In this document: positions 31,401-39,050 of the stretch, one piece after another | Numbering within the stretch: the stretch's first letter is position 1 | How the letters are laid out: every line of letters starts with the position of its first letter | Assembly (NCBI GenBank): GCA_003116975.1 | Contig: BGKB01000046.1 | Location: forward strand, 1-64,000 | Direction: 5' to 3' | Length of the DNA: 64,000 bases | Source: Aurantiochytrium sp. KH105 | Lineage: Eukaryota > Sar > Bigyra > Thraustochytrida > Thraustochytriidae | Notes under the pieces: model-generated | What the model saw: only the letters and a program-made list of their open reading frames with translations | Databases searched by the model: none | Told to the model about the DNA's origin: nothing | Translations under genes and position numbers: made by a program

Positions 31401-31503
31401 CGTCGCTTTCGTGGTGATTTTCATGTTGCTCGGCAGCAGCAGCACTCTCGTCAGAGTGTGCGCCGTTTCGTGGGCTTTGATCATCGTGCTCTTCCTGCTC
31501 CAT
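25456..31503 (-). CDS. TRF4/PAPD-type nucleotidyltransferase with TRAF-type zinc fingers
   Basis: This is an uninterrupted frame of 2015 residues. The last 350 residues are a non-canonical poly(A)/uridylyl polymerase of the TRF4/TENT4 type: LFGSYASGLAVPGLSDLDLV with the GS and DxD catalytic residues (near 1695-1715), the third aspartate in NVDLTIA, the LKRFLAERGLHDPFSGGLSSY helix region, and DPVQTGNNVGRTCFRF. Near 890-1030 lie three TRAF-type zinc fingers that begin CPYTILGC, CPYRVMGC and CPYSIMGC and end HLxxC. Before them (about 700-830) is an Arg/Glu coiled coil. The N-terminal 600 residues are lysine-rich then proline/serine-rich disordered sequence. TRF4 enzymes tail aberrant nuclear RNA or stabilise mRNA; this protein is three times the usual length. 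Confidence 0.88.
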   Translation of the reverse strand: MEQEEHDDQSPRNGAHSDESAAAAEQHENHHESDVDICRDDNSESAMDNFDDDAASVASSADKKTLKILMYGRSHKGPRKRKRKKANNAADALKDIRSTHQTAEHAQSFGKETITAHTETESETKPTIAKKHEQQQTRERREQSAHNAEESNADACKSGDNTKEKNQLFQDRDEDVEHADTDDHPVNSDQEKSKRKRKKKKKKRRGQGSLPVLEEAENEEDTGGSDSTEKRRSRSRLPLVNAEETASHAALSVLGGQETADLQRGLPDDAVPLEARARSASAPGRTLTSDIPRGSRITTAAPQNHGLASRAEQHADPLLPLPPPPPLPPPPIEAQPQAHAWAGVRHDEWLSPANVTPVMTNPGYHTPHHLHQEMPREYRSEDSLPVYNGQSNPGSPTSGDHLSNAAGVGMLPPQQQQQHRHHVYPANYNPDMNMLAEDPGEPFYGPSMPTQGAYGPSLPSSMAATHMHNYSHLAPPLAAAQTLLYQEDSQKKGQMHAHAGSASLSQVHAYATSRGENEGYMEHRGVNSRISTYGSPTAVYVKERHDRDTDKAFHPSRDEVRSPFSPIGGETHELELLVLDLAKALPNPDSLRLAQSHFSPRPYSQSTSWSDAGDSFETRSSFGGQHSLAAAAATVREATQTSVETKGQPLGSTTPAAGASAHSSAASATSGSSSGAIGATASTSKEGHEVLANYYRLYDVDRETRVARAIQMAEAERARRVQEHLNDKYQEKLERARRLEWAIKATEAERQRQTRRDKAYERRVNRRRRVLKEWTIRQEEVERDRRIKRGAGADIVLREARRKIRAEASRARRARLESSLGGNGEGVAKSSPALLPSNVRKQESLSAGADLADSSEANYLSEADLDSDLDSMSSFSDDSDDGYSPYVDDYEVVCPYTILGCGTTCLRSELDEHLSICDFRASARDVVDDHESNDDINMLYNPLDCVVTCPYRVMGCEHECSRAMLPEHLVHCAFHDDDTGPIDLDRFNLATISRSGVDMERYEIVCPYSIMGCTDIILRSEYSAHLAVCPFAPVTRQQEEADRIKNMEMAIEAAEDERKRRLTLSEEENERMRSQHFTRLVRALIEARLITLEREEDEEASSLDAVSPGSHRLGTVTAALGALSTSAASTASIGSASSSSHSLVSLGAAGSDDLLVNGAPGLADEGFGGAVGPSAASLAFAPGERDNFDDLEGVVSGRSSRSSSLRLSAHSSLPSQESASDLVRLAAGVNGSLEELSLLSAEASATAQLTNTTHDVVQGAEDSESTSAPSSTPVDNVNGERGSLHLEQIATSSLSPVSPLLSPLPQTPQRAGERSSTSPSYSPVQGPSSLSPSHSRNLPPTHRNAQSLTSLEPSWPSESLRRESSFDSARGRDSLINSKNVKWIFKAAEIEALRQKVELRALERAMGGGGSGSARRKGFVLPLRRIRSSPAMLSYGEARSQDSPPRVAETRDRTSSSETSMDNSSRTRPSTPARELTRSNSFKHLRDRGMSISSLKSTSVGNSLASLAQAAAGAGMSFDAVMRASRSRRSTASSVDASPAIRQRFSSRASELSGDTANTSTSSVVSLTTESTGMPVWPTTRHHRSRSLGYQGPGLHVQSFGLDGDNGEPWGSSSRGKTQRAMSSESGVHGSMPESSLHDHMDDQMRNLHRRLRIELQEYADACTKENISYESTIADIRSKIEHEASLCFGHGSRAELFGSYASGLAVPGLSDLDLVLITSHGRLDVNGANICNILGRVLRHKNWLSDIKILDRAKMPVVKLKTNPEVVGRAVNVDLTIALPSHAGLHAAGHIRRLVQHHEQLRPIVLTLKRFLAERGLHDPFSGGLSSYALVLMVVASLNRSVDRRLWRARRRSEDFGARSPSMSDLGLSFGGTLEGTMSGGTAATAQHASSRLSLGLLLMDLLQFFGREFNPSQDAILVDYTTAGNERQTMRIGERSRAGTAAPSSGDYTALLVVEDPVQTGNNVGRTCFRFAEVQYAFKELYAKLLSFTVRCEAIKLNSPSKRGILERFIFAK

Positions 31504-32039
31504 TTCAGTTTCTCTCCCGGCGACAGTGAGACGCTGCGTACATTGCGGCCGGTCCTCTCCCTCTGCAGCGGTCCGGCCCGGCCTGCGTTCGGCCTGTCGC
31601 GCGAGGCCTCGGGCCGGGCCGCGTGCGGTTTGGTCCAGGTCTGATCACCGCGCGTCCCGCCGAATCTCGCCTCGCAAGCTCGCCTTTTGGCGCAAGTACG
31701 CAGGAAACGGGGGGAGGCGGGAGGGGGGCGGGGGCGGGGGAGGAGCCCAGGCGATGCTCTGAGTCGCGTGGCTCCGATCCCTGCGCGTCGCTTGGACTCG
31801 CGTGGATGCGCGCGACGCGGACTTGCTGCTCACTCCGTGCCAACACTGTGCTGCGTTTTATTTTACCAGCGCCAAAGAGAACGTTCCAGAACGGCTATTT
31901 TTTCCCAGGCACAATGGTCACTGTCCGAGTCGCGGGCAGCAGCATCAGCAGCTTGACCCGACTTGGCTCGCCTCGGCTCGGCCGAAGCTCGAACTCTTGC
32001 GAACGGTCTTACATGTCAGGCGAGTGTATGCAAGCGGGA
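31504..32039. other. Promoter side of the TRF4-type gene
   Basis: This GC-rich region with G-runs (about 31709-31742) lies upstream of the minus-strand TRF4-type gene. Open frames on both strands are compositional. No gene is supported. Confidence 0.55.
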
Positions 32040-32360
32040 TCTTAGAAGGTTTGTGAGTTGGCTGGTGTTGATGTAAGCTCCATTCCCTTTCCAAGGCGTC
32101 ACAGCGCCGCAAGTGAATTCCTCAACTTTGTTGCGAAGGCACTTGAAGGAGCCTGCGCAGAGATGCATGAACGGATCGCATGCCCCTCCAGCAGCTGTCT
32201 GTACAGACAGACATTGTTTGCTAAGATTCTGCGTCTGAACGCAAGCGAGTCCGTCGTCACAAACGCGGTGGTGTCGAAGTTCGCTATTCACTTGCGTGGT
32301 GATCCCACAGCTTTTGCCCTTGCCAACGTAGTTGATGCTTGCCTCAGATGTTCTGTTATG
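32016..32360 (-). pseudogene. Cysteine-rich open fragment, orphan exon or gene relic
   Basis: A minus-strand frame open from 32360 to the stop at 32016 has no ATG near its start but reads like a disulfide-rich secreted module: GKSCG, CDDGLACV, KQCLSV, GGACDPF, LCAGSFKCL and EFTCG, with nine cysteines in about 65 residues. The C-x-x-G-x-x-C-V spacing resembles cysteine-rich domains such as EB or dickkopf-like modules. A possible acceptor AG lies just after the upstream stop. It could be an internal exon of an unrecognised spliced gene or a remnant of a duplicated one. The opposite strand has an open frame too, without a domain. Confidence 0.4.
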
Positions 32361-33176
32361 CTAGATGGAGGGATAATAACATGGAAGAATCCCGAAAGAA
32401 GGAATGTGTGATTGCTTTTGCTTTTTTTTTTGAGCAACTTGAAAAAAGTGTATTTATTGGATTTAGAGGAAAGAGAAATTGCTCATCAGCATTCATCCTT
32501 AAACATTCATGCATTTACATGTGCGAGGCTATTATCGTGGCATGCCATGGCATGAAGTCATGAGCTGCTCGATAACTCTACAATGTGTTGTCATGGCTTC
32601 GTCCCCAAAGTTCTTTTACGGTTTTCTGCTCCCCCAGTCTGATGCCATCTTCTGCCCAGACTGCCTCCACCGGACAACCGGAGCAAGCTTTTCCACACGG
32701 TGAATTTTCCTGCTGCGCTCCCAAGCTTTCCTTCGGTCCTTCCTTGCGTCATCGAAAGCGCCGACCACCCCCTGCGACCGGTCCCGTCTAAGTGCGGAAT
32801 CGCCACATTCTTCACTTGCGCCCCGGAAATACCCACTTGCGAATGCCCACTTGCGGGCCGCGACCCCGCGCTCGAGAGCAGCAGAAACCCAAACGACCGC
32901 TCCGCGCGCAGCGTCGAGGACGCTGCGCGAGGCCGGCGGCGCGCGCGCGAGCGGGCGGACTCCGCGCGGGCGGACGCGCAAACAGGCGCGCAGAACCGCG
33001 CGGCCGGTCCTCCGCGGGCGCCGGCCGGCGTCGGCGTCGGAGACCGAGACGGGAAACGGATCCCGGCGCAACGACTTGAACTCGCGCAGTGCTGCTCCGT
33101 CGGGGACGTCCGGAGCGCGCTCCGGAGCCCGGCCGACCGGGCGAGCGTGGCACTCTCCGACGAAGGGACGGTCGCG
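32361..33176. other. Upstream region of the 33177 gene
   Basis: Three CACTTGCG elements (32813, 32834, 32848) lie within 43 bases, about 330-360 bases upstream of the next ATG, after which the sequence becomes very GC-rich. A frame open from 32700 joins the downstream gene in frame but is arginine/alanine-rich and probably 5' leader. No separate gene is seen. Confidence 0.55.
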
Positions 33177-34031
33177 ATGGTCGGGAAGAGACCGCTGCCT
33201 GCGGCCGACAGCAACGCCTCGCGCAGCGGCGAGGTGCGAGAGGCGAGAGACCTGCTTGGAGCTTCTGGGGTGAAGAAGCTCCGCCTCGACAGCCCTGTTC
33301 TGGGCGGCGCCGCAGGTGGAGAGATGGACGACCAGGCGTACACGAGAATGCCAGATCCCGGACGCGACGTCGCGGTCGCCTACGCAGACTGGAATAATAA
33401 GCTCCGAAGACTGCACGCCGAGCGTATGCTGCGCCATCGTCGGAGTTCGCGAGAACGCGATGCGTTCGCAAAGCGAGCATCGTCCGGAGGTAGCTCATTT
33501 CAGGGTGGACACGGCGTGCTGGGCCCAATTCGACCCTCAGGCGAGTTTCCACCCTTTCCACCACCCAGCGTCCGGGCGCGGACGCCGAACTCCTCGTCAA
33601 TGACCGCCGCCGTCCCACCAAGTAGTAAGCCAAGTGAGTTGAGTGCCGCATCTGCGTCCGGAGCAAAGCCTCTTAGTTTCGCTGGCGAACGAGGGACATC
33701 GTTGGGATTCTCCGGCGCACAGTCTAAATTAGTTTTCCCTATGGCGGCACCTTCAACTTCAAAAAAGAGAAAGGATCAAGACGGGGACAGCTCCATGGAC
33801 GAGGCTGCTGTTGCTACCTCAAGGTTTCAGTCGCCGTACCCATACGCGTCTTCCTCGTCCTCAACAGCTATGGCGACCAGTCCATTAAACAAAAGACGAC
33901 GACGAATGGAAATTTCTCCATTAACAGATAGTAATTGTGCAAAACTGGGGCCCTTCGGGCCAGCCTCTCTGGGGAGTGAGGCGCCAAACACGAGCAACGA
34001 CGACCGCATGATGGACGACCCGCTGCTTTGA
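33177..34031 (+). CDS. Unknown Ser/Pro-rich, probably nuclear protein
   Basis: The 284-residue protein begins MVGKRPLPAADSNAS at the first ATG after the GC-rich leader. Residues 55-100 (MDDQAYTRMPDPGRDV, then YADWNNKLRRLHAERMLRHR) look like a short charged helix. The rest is low-complexity serine/proline/alanine sequence with basic clusters KKRKDQ and KRRRRME that could be nuclear localisation signals, followed by SP dipeptides. I recognise no family. The longer in-frame start at 32700 is an ATG-less, arginine-rich extension and was not used. Confidence 0.65.
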   Translation: MVGKRPLPAADSNASRSGEVREARDLLGASGVKKLRLDSPVLGGAAGGEMDDQAYTRMPDPGRDVAVAYADWNNKLRRLHAERMLRHRRSSRERDAFAKRASSGGSSFQGGHGVLGPIRPSGEFPPFPPPSVRARTPNSSSMTAAVPPSSKPSELSAASASGAKPLSFAGERGTSLGFSGAQSKLVFPMAAPSTSKKRKDQDGDSSMDEAAVATSRFQSPYPYASSSSSTAMATSPLNKRRRRMEISPLTDSNCAKLGPFGPASLGSEAPNTSNDDRMMDDPLL

Positions 34032-34528
34032 ACGAAAAGAGCACGCGCACTGTATTTCAATTTCACATCGTGTTATCTTATAAATGTTTTTCTCTTTTGT
34101 GTCCTTGCGGTCGCTGTACGCTGTCATCATCTCCGGCGAACGACTTCAATCCAGTGCCTGAAGTTCATCCATTTGATTTCAATTTCACGTTGTAATTCCG
34201 TCGCTCGATTAACGCTGTCAGCCCGAGTTGCTATGCACTGAACCGCTATTCGCGGCGGTGAGAATTGTTAGCGCCTCGATCTCACCAAGCGATCTCATTG
34301 AGCGGGACTGCCATGCGGACTGCCATGCACTTCAACATGCGGACTGTCTGGAAAGTTCTTGACGCACAACTTGATCTCTTCATGACTTCTTCATATCCTT
34401 CATGTCGTCCTTTTCTCCTTTCTTAGGTTCTCCCTTATGCCAGCCCCCAGAAAGCTGCAACCGAGCCTTTGGCATCGTTGACAACCATCACCAAGCACCT
34501 GGTTACTTTTTTTACAAGCACATGGTTA
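34032..34528. other. Intergenic region between convergent genes
   Basis: This is the 3' flank of the unknown gene ending at 34031 and of the LRR gene on the other strand. Direct repeats such as GGACTGCCATG near 34304-34325 are short. No gene is seen. Confidence 0.6.
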
Positions 34529-35866
34529 CTATTTCTTCTTTTTTTTCTTCTTTGCGTCCTTTTTGCCACCCGACGAGCCTTTGGCGTCTTTGGCAATCGT
34601 CTTGAGTTGCTGACTGACCGGCAACGGCTTCCAATGCGGCATCAGGCCACCCGCATTTGAAAGACCAACAGGCGCATCTCTTCTTCGCAGAAACTCGATG
34701 CTTGGACAAGAATCACGCACTTGCTCCAAGCCATGCCGTGAAATTCCATAACAGCCGTCGAGATGCACCGTGCGCAGGGCACCAAACGCTGTCAGGGACT
34801 CAAGCGTCGATTTTTCAATGGCTTGATTGCCGCAAAGCAGAATGTCTTGTAATGCTGAGCATGCTTCAGCTGTACCTTTGAAAAGATTTTTGTCGAGCCC
34901 AGGGCAGCTGCTCACGTCAAAATATTGCAAAGTCGACCCGACGGCGCCAAGAAGCTCGTGAAGTCCCACCGAAGAGATTCTTGGACAGCCAGAGATCATC
35001 AGTCTTTCCAAGGACACACCCGCAGCTGCAAGCTCATAGAGACCCGCATCATCCAGACACGGAACTCCGGAGAGATCTAGATCTCGCAGATTACAGCACC
35101 GCTGCGCAATACACGCTATGCCTTTGCTCGTGAGCTGTGCACATCCACCAAGCTTCAAAATCTCGATCGCGTTCGTCTCAGGAAGTCGACTTAAGAACAC
35201 GTCATCGACGCCATGCACATCGCTCAGATCCAGGTGTCGAAGCTTCGTCGTATTCTCACCAAGAAGCTCCATAAAGTCAGCTCGGGCGTCTGCAATTTCT
35301 CGTTGCCTGTCCGCGGCAAGGTGGCTCGTCTCAATACGGATTCCTTCTCGAAGAGCAGGCGGCAAGCTGGCATTAAAAAGTTCCAGGAGATCATCGTCAG
35401 GGGAGGTATCTGGTAAAGATAATAGTTCTTGGTTCCGACCGAAATCGAGCGTTTCGAGCGAGGGACACAGTGCAAGTACCATTAGAGCTCCTTGCAAGGT
35501 GATCTTTGGACAGCCACGTGCGTGTAAAGCATGCAGGTTTTTCCCCAAGTGCTGCACGACACGAGAAAGAATCTCATCGTCGACCGCGGCGCAGCCATTC
35601 AATGTAAGCGTTTCCACGTGTGACTCACCGTATTCTGCGCAGCGTTCAGCCATATCTACGAGCGTCTCACCATCAAGCCAGTCCATGCCCGAGACGTCCA
35701 CGCTCACAAGCTTTTCGGCGCGTGCATGCTCGAGCAGAACTTGTCTCGTCATAAGTGAGGTTACAGTCAAGCCCGCATCTGGATCTGTCACTAGTCGCGC
35801 ATATCGGACTTCCTTCCCCGCGGCATCGACAAGCCGGGGCCCGGGGCCTCCGTGGCTTACGGACAT
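34529..35866 (-). CDS. Leucine-rich repeat protein, AMN1/F-box-LRR type
   Basis: The 445-residue protein is built of about ten cysteine-containing leucine-rich repeats of the AMN1/FBXL kind: VETLTLNGCAAV, LHALHARGCPKI, LRHLDLSDVHGV, IEILKLGGCAQL, LRDLDLSGVPCL, LERLMISGCPRI, LQYFDVSSCPGL and LRTVHLDGCYGI. Such arrays usually recognise substrates of SCF ubiquitin ligases. No F-box is visible after the ATG at 35866, but upstream codons in the same frame read WQDLRNLWPGLQL, which resembles the end of an F-box; they follow only a TTG and a possible acceptor AG, so an unseen upstream exon is possible. The protein ends in a lysine run of seven after a GKKDAK motif. Confidence 0.82.
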   Translation of the reverse strand: MSVSHGGPGPRLVDAAGKEVRYARLVTDPDAGLTVTSLMTRQVLLEHARAEKLVSVDVSGMDWLDGETLVDMAERCAEYGESHVETLTLNGCAAVDDEILSRVVQHLGKNLHALHARGCPKITLQGALMVLALCPSLETLDFGRNQELLSLPDTSPDDDLLELFNASLPPALREGIRIETSHLAADRQREIADARADFMELLGENTTKLRHLDLSDVHGVDDVFLSRLPETNAIEILKLGGCAQLTSKGIACIAQRCCNLRDLDLSGVPCLDDAGLYELAAAGVSLERLMISGCPRISSVGLHELLGAVGSTLQYFDVSSCPGLDKNLFKGTAEACSALQDILLCGNQAIEKSTLESLTAFGALRTVHLDGCYGISRHGLEQVRDSCPSIEFLRRRDAPVGLSNAGGLMPHWKPLPVSQQLKTIAKDAKGSSGGKKDAKKKKKKK

Positions 35867-36299
35867 CGCGTCGCCTCGCAGTTGCAGCCCCGGCCAGAGG
35901 TTGCGCAGATCCTGCCACAAGTTTGCTGCGAACCTTCATGTCCACAAAGCTTGACGGTCCGCGCCGGAGGGAAAAAAGCTTAGAAACCAATTAGGCAGGA
36001 AAAGAAAAAATGGAAATCGCAAAGTAAGACTGAAGTATGAAAGCATTTAGCTTGCATCTGTGACGAGTCACTTGCCACATGTCATGTGTCACATAAAATA
36101 AAAAGGTCTATAACCGGACAACTCCGCCTCGATAGACCAGTTACTCTAGGGCCCCGGTTGGCACCGCGGCACGGACAGAACACGCAGCCAATCCGTACTG
36201 TGGCTGCCTCGCAGGAGCGGCGCGCAGAGGCGGCCTGCGCGTAGGCCTCTGATCCAAACAGACCTCCGCCACAGAGCGTTCTGTTGTGGCTCAGAAACA
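35867..36299. promoter_or_regulatory. Compact bidirectional promoter region
   Basis: Only 433 bases separate the divergent ATGs of the LRR gene and the small GON7-like gene. The region contains GTCTATAACC at 36108 and a TAGGCCT element near 36243, about 57 bases upstream of the plus-strand ATG. No open frame here shows a domain. That it works as a shared promoter is inferred from geometry. Confidence 0.5.
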
Positions 36300-36662
36300 A
36301 TGGAGCTCCGCTTCTTTATTGACGGCAAGGAGGACCTGGTGGTGACGCCAGAGACCGATGTCGAGGGGCTCGCGACACAGGCCGCCGAGACCACGGAAGC
36401 GTCCTCTGCGGAAGACGCCTTCTCAATTCGGTTTTATGGCAAACACGACCATGGCTCGCTCCCCGAGCCAACTCCGAACGAGGCTTTTGAGCCGCTCACT
36501 GTCTTTCTCGAAAAGGCCAAGGATGCTACAAACGCGTACCTTGCCCCCATTGTCGCCCGTGAAAAGGAGGCCAAAGAAGCAGCTGCAAAGGCCGCCAAGA
36601 GAGCAAAGACCGAAGACGTGAAACCCAAGGCGTCAGACGGCCCGAACACTTCTGATGCGTAA
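36300..36662 (+). CDS. Small acidic-basic protein, possible GON7-like KEOPS subunit
   Basis: The 120-residue protein starts MELRFFIDGKEDLVV, has an acidic middle, a helix EPLTVFLEKAKDATNAYLAP and a lysine-rich end with AKRAKTEDV. In metazoan GON7, a small disordered subunit of the KEOPS complex that makes tRNA t6A, an MEL start, a helix of the form PFQGLLSGVAQMKDMVTELF and an AKRPKT end occur in the same order. The likeness is weak, because the family is short and fast-evolving. It could equally be an unrelated small protein. The gene shares a 433-bp divergent region with the LRR gene. Confidence 0.6.
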   Translation: MELRFFIDGKEDLVVTPETDVEGLATQAAETTEASSAEDAFSIRFYGKHDHGSLPEPTPNEAFEPLTVFLEKAKDATNAYLAPIVAREKEAKEAAAKAAKRAKTEDVKPKASDGPNTSDA

Positions 36663-36849
36663 ATATGAAAATAGACTACGTTCAACCGGCACAGCCAATA
36701 CAGCCATTCTTTTGTTTGTTTGTGTTTGTTCGTTCATTTGTCCAATTATGTGCTCGTTTCGTTTCGTCTCGTCTCAATTCGTTTGTTTTCCCCTTTCTCA
36801 TTTCGCTTCGTGTCTCGACTATCCATTGCAAACATCCTCTTCCCTCTCG

Positions 36850-38799
36850 TCATGACGAGTAAAAGTGCAGGTGGATTGAAGATCCTTGATCGTCGCGATG
36901 CCATGGGCGATGTACTTCGTTCGCATCTCGAAAGGGATCATTCGGATCCACCTCTTGCACATCGTGATCCTCGAGCTTGGGCGGTGTTACGCGGATTGTC
37001 CGATCACGCTTAGGCTTGCTCGGCCCAACCACCGAGGCCACACTGAGACGCGGGACGACATCTGTCGGGGCTGATAATAAGGCGGCCCGGGCAGCAGTGG
37101 CCTCGGGATTCGTGTAGCCTCGCCTGGCGGCATCTTTCGAGCTTTGGCCTGCGAGACCCGCCTCTTCCATAACAGAATGAAATGTCTGATACGAATCGAG
37201 CGCCTTTGCCTTCTCGCGCGCTACGCTTGCAACGCACGCGAAAACGTGCAGGATTTCGTTTACTCGCTGCTCGATGAGGCCGAGACACTGGAGAACCTCG
37301 CTGTCACTGAGTTCATCGATACTAAAATGCTCGGGCAGGGGAAGCGAGTCGCATTGGGCCTGGCCAAAGATGTCACGCAAATGAGGACGAAAGGTCTCGA
37401 AAGCTTCCGAGAGACCATTGGACGCCAGTTCGAGCTCGTCCGCTTCCGCACAAATGTTATCACAATCATCGCGCAAATCCTGAATCACGCGGCGCTTGAA
37501 CGCGGAGTATGCACCCGTGTGATGTTTTGATTCATCAAGCTGCGCATGTAGACCCGCCACAGAAGCTTCGAGAGAGCTCGCCTCGGTGTTCATGGCCGCG
37601 AGATGTTGAAAGGCCCGGTAATTTTTGTCCTCGGAGGCGGCCATGATCTCAGCAAGATCCTCGAGATCTCGTGCGCCTGTGAGTTGCTGCACCTTTTTGA
37701 AAGAGTCCTCGAAGGTGTGGACCTTTTCGTTGTAAATGTGCGGAGCAATGCGCGTGCGCGCTGTCGCCCAGTTCCCCGTCGCCACAGCAATTTTGAGCTT
37801 TTTCTCGTCGCGCTGAACCTTTTTCAAAATTTTCTTTTCAATCTCTTTCGCCTGCGTTGGCATGCCAAGGCGGAGCTTGCTAAATTCCATCTTGTACCTG
37901 TTTTCCTTTGCCGTCATGACCTTGGAGAGAGCGTCCCACTCGCGCTCAAATTCGGTGGCTGCCTCCTGATGGCGTTTCTCGAGCTGCTGGATCATTGCCA
38001 TGGCTTCTCCGCGACGGGCAAAGGCTACACGTGATGCAGCAACAATGCGAGCGACCTCTTCTTTTCTTTCGATCACATCGTTGTCGAGGTCCCTGATTTT
38101 TTCGTCGAGAATAAGTACCTCGCGCCGACCATGGTCGATCTTTTCGCGAAGCTGCGCATAGTCGCCGACAAGGTTGGTCTGGCGTGTTGAAGCTACGTAT
38201 TGGCGATGTTCGAGCTGCCGAACCCTGCTTTGCAGGCGTTTGATGGCGCTACCGCCGTCGCGAATACGGTGCAGTTGCCTGCGGAACATGGCTTCGTCTC
38301 TCTTGGCCCGAAAGTAGGCCTCCTTGAGGTCTTGTCTTTCCTCCGCCAAGTCCTCGATCCTGCCGACAAAGATACTGCCTTGCGCGTGGAATCGGCTTAG
38401 GCTTTGCACGAGCGGGTTTGTTGGTCCTTGGTGTTGCGAAGATGACGCTCGTTTTCGTCGCTTGCCGCGCTTGGAGCTTCTTGGGTTCGCTGCGGCAATC
38501 GTATTGTCGTCCATTTCTATGTCTTCTTTTTCTTCTTCCTCTTCCTCGCCTTTTCCAGCTGCTGCTGCTGCTGCTACTGCTGCTGCTGCTGCTGCTGCCT
38601 CTACCTCTGGAGTTCCCTCCACTCCTGATTGTGTTGTCGATGATGAATATGATGATGTTGGTGATACTGCTGATGCGGCTGCACCTGCAGATACTGCGGA
38701 TACTGCTATTTTCGAAGCTGACTTGTCCTGTGCTGCTAGCGCGGACGCGTCTTCGCAGATCTTGGCCACCGCCGCGTCCTTCTGGTCTGGTTGCTTCAT
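36850..38799 (-). CDS. Outer dynein arm docking complex protein, ODA1/CCDC63-CCDC114 type
   Basis: The 649-residue coiled-coil protein resembles the ODA-DC subunit that anchors outer dynein arms to doublet microtubules of motile flagella. Matching segments are LREKIDHGRREVLILDEKIR, then ERKEEVARIVAASRVAFARR and FEREWDALSKVM, which parallel CCDC63. Later come TFEDSFKKVQQLTGARDLED and EDKNYRAFQHLAAMNTEA, the family pattern of a TG-containing helix followed by a N-x-x-x-F/L helix. The N-terminus has alanine and glutamate runs from CTG and TCC repeats. Only 187 bases separate its stop from that of the convergent small gene. It implies a flagellated stage. Confidence 0.8.
   Translation of the reverse strand: MKQPDQKDAAVAKICEDASALAAQDKSASKIAVSAVSAGAAASAVSPTSSYSSSTTQSGVEGTPEVEAAAAAAAVAAAAAAGKGEEEEEEKEDIEMDDNTIAAANPRSSKRGKRRKRASSSQHQGPTNPLVQSLSRFHAQGSIFVGRIEDLAEERQDLKEAYFRAKRDEAMFRRQLHRIRDGGSAIKRLQSRVRQLEHRQYVASTRQTNLVGDYAQLREKIDHGRREVLILDEKIRDLDNDVIERKEEVARIVAASRVAFARRGEAMAMIQQLEKRHQEAATEFEREWDALSKVMTAKENRYKMEFSKLRLGMPTQAKEIEKKILKKVQRDEKKLKIAVATGNWATARTRIAPHIYNEKVHTFEDSFKKVQQLTGARDLEDLAEIMAASEDKNYRAFQHLAAMNTEASSLEASVAGLHAQLDESKHHTGAYSAFKRRVIQDLRDDCDNICAEADELELASNGLSEAFETFRPHLRDIFGQAQCDSLPLPEHFSIDELSDSEVLQCLGLIEQRVNEILHVFACVASVAREKAKALDSYQTFHSVMEEAGLAGQSSKDAARRGYTNPEATAARAALLSAPTDVVPRLSVASVVGPSKPKRDRTIRVTPPKLEDHDVQEVDPNDPFRDANEVHRPWHRDDQGSSIHLHFYSS
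38557..38599 (-). repeat. CTG trinucleotide repeat (poly-Ala)
   Basis: A near-perfect GCT/CTG run encodes an alanine stretch in the N-terminal disordered part of the dynein docking protein, beside a glutamate-coding TTC/TCC run. Confidence 0.85.
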
Positions 38800-39050
38800 G
38801 GCGCAACCTCAACCGTCAGGCGTGAGCCAGCCTTTCCTCCTGCAGATTGGTCTGCAAGTCTTGGCAGGCCAAAGTTGCTCTTGCTCTTTTGGCTTCCGAG
38901 CGCGTCGTCAGCGGCCGCGATGTTATAGCTAGTATTCCAATCACGAGCAATGATCGAAGCTGCTGAGCGGAGCACACACCACGTACCGGATAAGTAAGGT
39001 TTCTTTCTCCACAGTTAAAATTTTTATACCAAACAAAACAGGACGAGGGA

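Noticed and set aside
32058-32411. 117-codon plus-strand frame opposite the cysteine-rich fragment
   Set aside because: It has no recognisable pattern, while the minus strand shows regular cysteine spacing.
35867-35920. Upstream extension of the LRR protein resembling the end of an F-box
   Set aside because: Only 18 codons from a TTG, with no upstream exon encoding the rest of an F-box that I could find; kept as a note in the gene entry.
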